From an uncultured Clostridia bacterium (GTDB lineage Bacteria > Bacillota > Clostridia > UBA1212 > SIG427), in the NCBI GenBank assembly GCA_945965275.1, contig CAMFNB010000004.1, forward strand, positions 1 through 56,229: DNA of 56,229 bases. The letters are read 5' to 3'. Position 1 is the stretch's first letter. Every line of letters begins with the position of its first letter. Below are positions 55,271 to 56,229 of this stretch, piece after piece. The notes below the pieces were generated by a model. It saw nothing but the letters and a program-made list of their open reading frames with translations. It ran no database searches and was not told where the DNA came from. The translations under genes were made by a program, and so were the position numbers.

Positions 55271-55480
55271 TCAACTCATAAATGCATCAAAATCTTCGAT
55301 TTCGTCAATCCAATTATGAGTGTCTGCCTTCGCTGCAGGCGAAACGGATTCCACAAGTTCAATGTCTGATCTGCCTGCATATTTTTTTCTTAATTGTTTT
55401 CTTTCGGCCTCTGTGGTCACTACCTTTTTCACTGAAAACAGGCCCTGTACTTCTTTGTATGCTATGTCTATTTTTTTCAT
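55271..55480 (-). CDS. small protein of unknown function
   Basis: This 69-residue charged protein begins MKKIDIAYKEVQGLFSVKK and ends EIEDFDAFMS, with no cysteine, signal or membrane segment. No family is recognised. Its start codon shares a base with the stop of the preceding lipoprotein gene (TAATG), so the two are translationally coupled. Confidence 0.6.
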   Translation of the reverse strand: MKKIDIAYKEVQGLFSVKKVVTTEAERKQLRKKYAGRSDIELVESVSPAAKADTHNWIDEIEDFDAFMS

Positions 55481-56163
55481 TATTCATCACCCTCAACAAA
55501 TTCACAATTATGTAAGCTTTTTGAGCAATACTTAAGATTTCCGATTACGGTGATATATGAGTCATTGGGTATTTCGTTATCTTCCGGAAGATCAATTCCG
55601 ATACTGATTTTTCTCGGAGCTGCACCGCCCGGTTTTGCGGTAAGGCATTTTGCATACCTGTCATAATATCCTGAAACTTTTAATTTGGTGGATTCGACTT
55701 TCTCAACCAGATTAAGGTATTCCGAAATTGTTATTGGGTGCCGGTTTGAAGGAGCTTCTTTGGAAAGTTCACCTACGTTGAAGAACACTCCGTTTTCAAT
55801 CCATATTGAATCTCCCACCTTGAAATACACCTTAGAGTGAGTGTCATCAGGATCAATGTCACAATCATGCATGGTTACAACGGTAAAAGTTCCTTCCGAA
55901 TCCGGATTTTCGCTTAAAACAAAGGTTTTTCCGTCTTTGCTGAGCTCTTCCCCGGGATTTACAGCGAGATATCCTTCAACATACTTTTCGGTGACTGTTT
56001 CAACATCAATGATGAAATAAACCGCATCCTTCACAGATGCCGTTATCACTGTTCCGAGCTGTTCTTCGACTTTTCCGTAGCCGCCGGGATCAAGTAAATC
56101 GCAAGATGTAACGAAAAGAGACAACATGAGAATTAAAACAATGCTGATTATTTTGATTTTCAT
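55480..56163 (-). CDS. lipoprotein of unknown function
   Basis: This 227-residue protein has a signal peptide (IISIVLILMLSLFVTSC) with lipobox VTSC, and an extracytoplasmic region made of two beta-rich parts that may be OB-like (VYFKVGDSIWIENGVFFN and YITVIGNLKYC, shown in part). No family is recognised. It is coupled to the downstream 69-residue gene. The ATG at 56161-56163 is preceded by a G9 run, which replaces a normal ribosome binding site. Confidence 0.75.
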   Translation of the reverse strand: MKIKIISIVLILMLSLFVTSCDLLDPGGYGKVEEQLGTVITASVKDAVYFIIDVETVTEKYVEGYLAVNPGEELSKDGKTFVLSENPDSEGTFTVVTMHDCDIDPDDTHSKVYFKVGDSIWIENGVFFNVGELSKEAPSNRHPITISEYLNLVEKVESTKLKVSGYYDRYAKCLTAKPGGAAPRKISIGIDLPEDNEIPNDSYITVIGNLKYCSKSLHNCEFVEGDE

Positions 56164-56169
56164 ATTGAA

Positions 56170-56178
56170 CCCCCCCCC
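56170..56178 (-). promoter_or_regulatory. G9 homopolymer in the leader of the lipoprotein gene
   Basis: Nine Gs on the minus strand end six bases before the ATG and sit where the Shine-Dalgarno sequence should be. Length changes would alter its spacing, so translation may be phase-variable. Confidence 0.5.
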
Positions 56179-56229
56179 AGAAAAAAAGATTTCTTAATCT
56201 ATAGGCTATATTATATCATATAAGTCAGA

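Overview
The window reads as chromosomal DNA of a low-to-mid GC Gram-positive anaerobe of the Clostridia, most likely a Lachnospiraceae-type gut commensal. This is inference, based on HprK, AddA, RqcH, rubrerythrin, an LtaS-family sulfatase, DUF4364-, DUF6472- and DUF5692-type proteins, strong AGGAGG-like ribosome binding sites and T-rich intrinsic terminators. No rRNA, CRISPR array, insertion sequence or complete prophage was seen. There is one tRNA, tRNA-Ser(GGA). Coding density is very high, with many ATGA-type start/stop overlaps.

Layout. 1-6506 (minus) is a compact run: ligA, a UDPGP-family nucleotidyltransferase, a small membrane protein, a histidine kinase/response regulator pair and the start of hprK. 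6609-9380 (plus) carries a small unknown protein, a histidine phosphatase, a Gfo/Idh/MocA oxidoreductase and an HD protein. 9481-12317 (minus) pairs a UDP-GlcNAc 2-epimerase with a SASA-type esterase lipoprotein. 12451-14451 is a XerC-like recombinase and a degenerate LCP-like protein. 14462-18518 is addA diverging from rubrerythrin. 18619-21958 holds the tRNA, a DUF5692 membrane protein, a radical SAM protein with a small partner, and nagB. 22066-24725 is a GntR(YtrA-type)/ABC/permease/lipoprotein operon with a palindromic operator. 24805-29076 has glycerate kinase, a hidden 56-residue DUF6472-like gene, cca and rqcH. 29149-32643 is an overlapping operon of a NahK-like sugar kinase, a HAD phosphatase, inorganic pyrophosphatase and an MFS transporter.

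32623-34242 is a small accessory patch: a frameshifted lipoprotein gene, a nuclease-like protein and three related hairpins in a row. 34243-36580 encodes two membrane-linked glycosyltransferases, followed by mnmA, a YdbC/PC4-like protein, a metallophosphoesterase, a CBM9-like protein, cimA and an LtaS-like sulfatase with an unusual C-terminal extension. 48277-56163 has an ASRT-family protein and a DUF4364 protein, then an envelope operon (multidomain glucosaminidase, Pro/Gln-rich single-pass membrane protein, PAP2 phosphatase), then a TPR protein and a lipoprotein with a G9 tract in its leader.

The most unusual region is 45268-46926. A 1.6-kb AT-rich segment sits between two perfect 35-bp direct repeats that duplicate the 3' end of rhaA (L-rhamnose isomerase). 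It carries an XRE-type repressor with a well-formed promoter, two copies of a 26-bp palindrome-containing element (21/26 identical), a hidden small gene broken at a T7 tract, a further short ORF overlapping the next gene, and two adjacent unknown genes. No integrase is present. It looks like a tiny element inserted at the rhaA terminus, either decayed or mobilised in trans.
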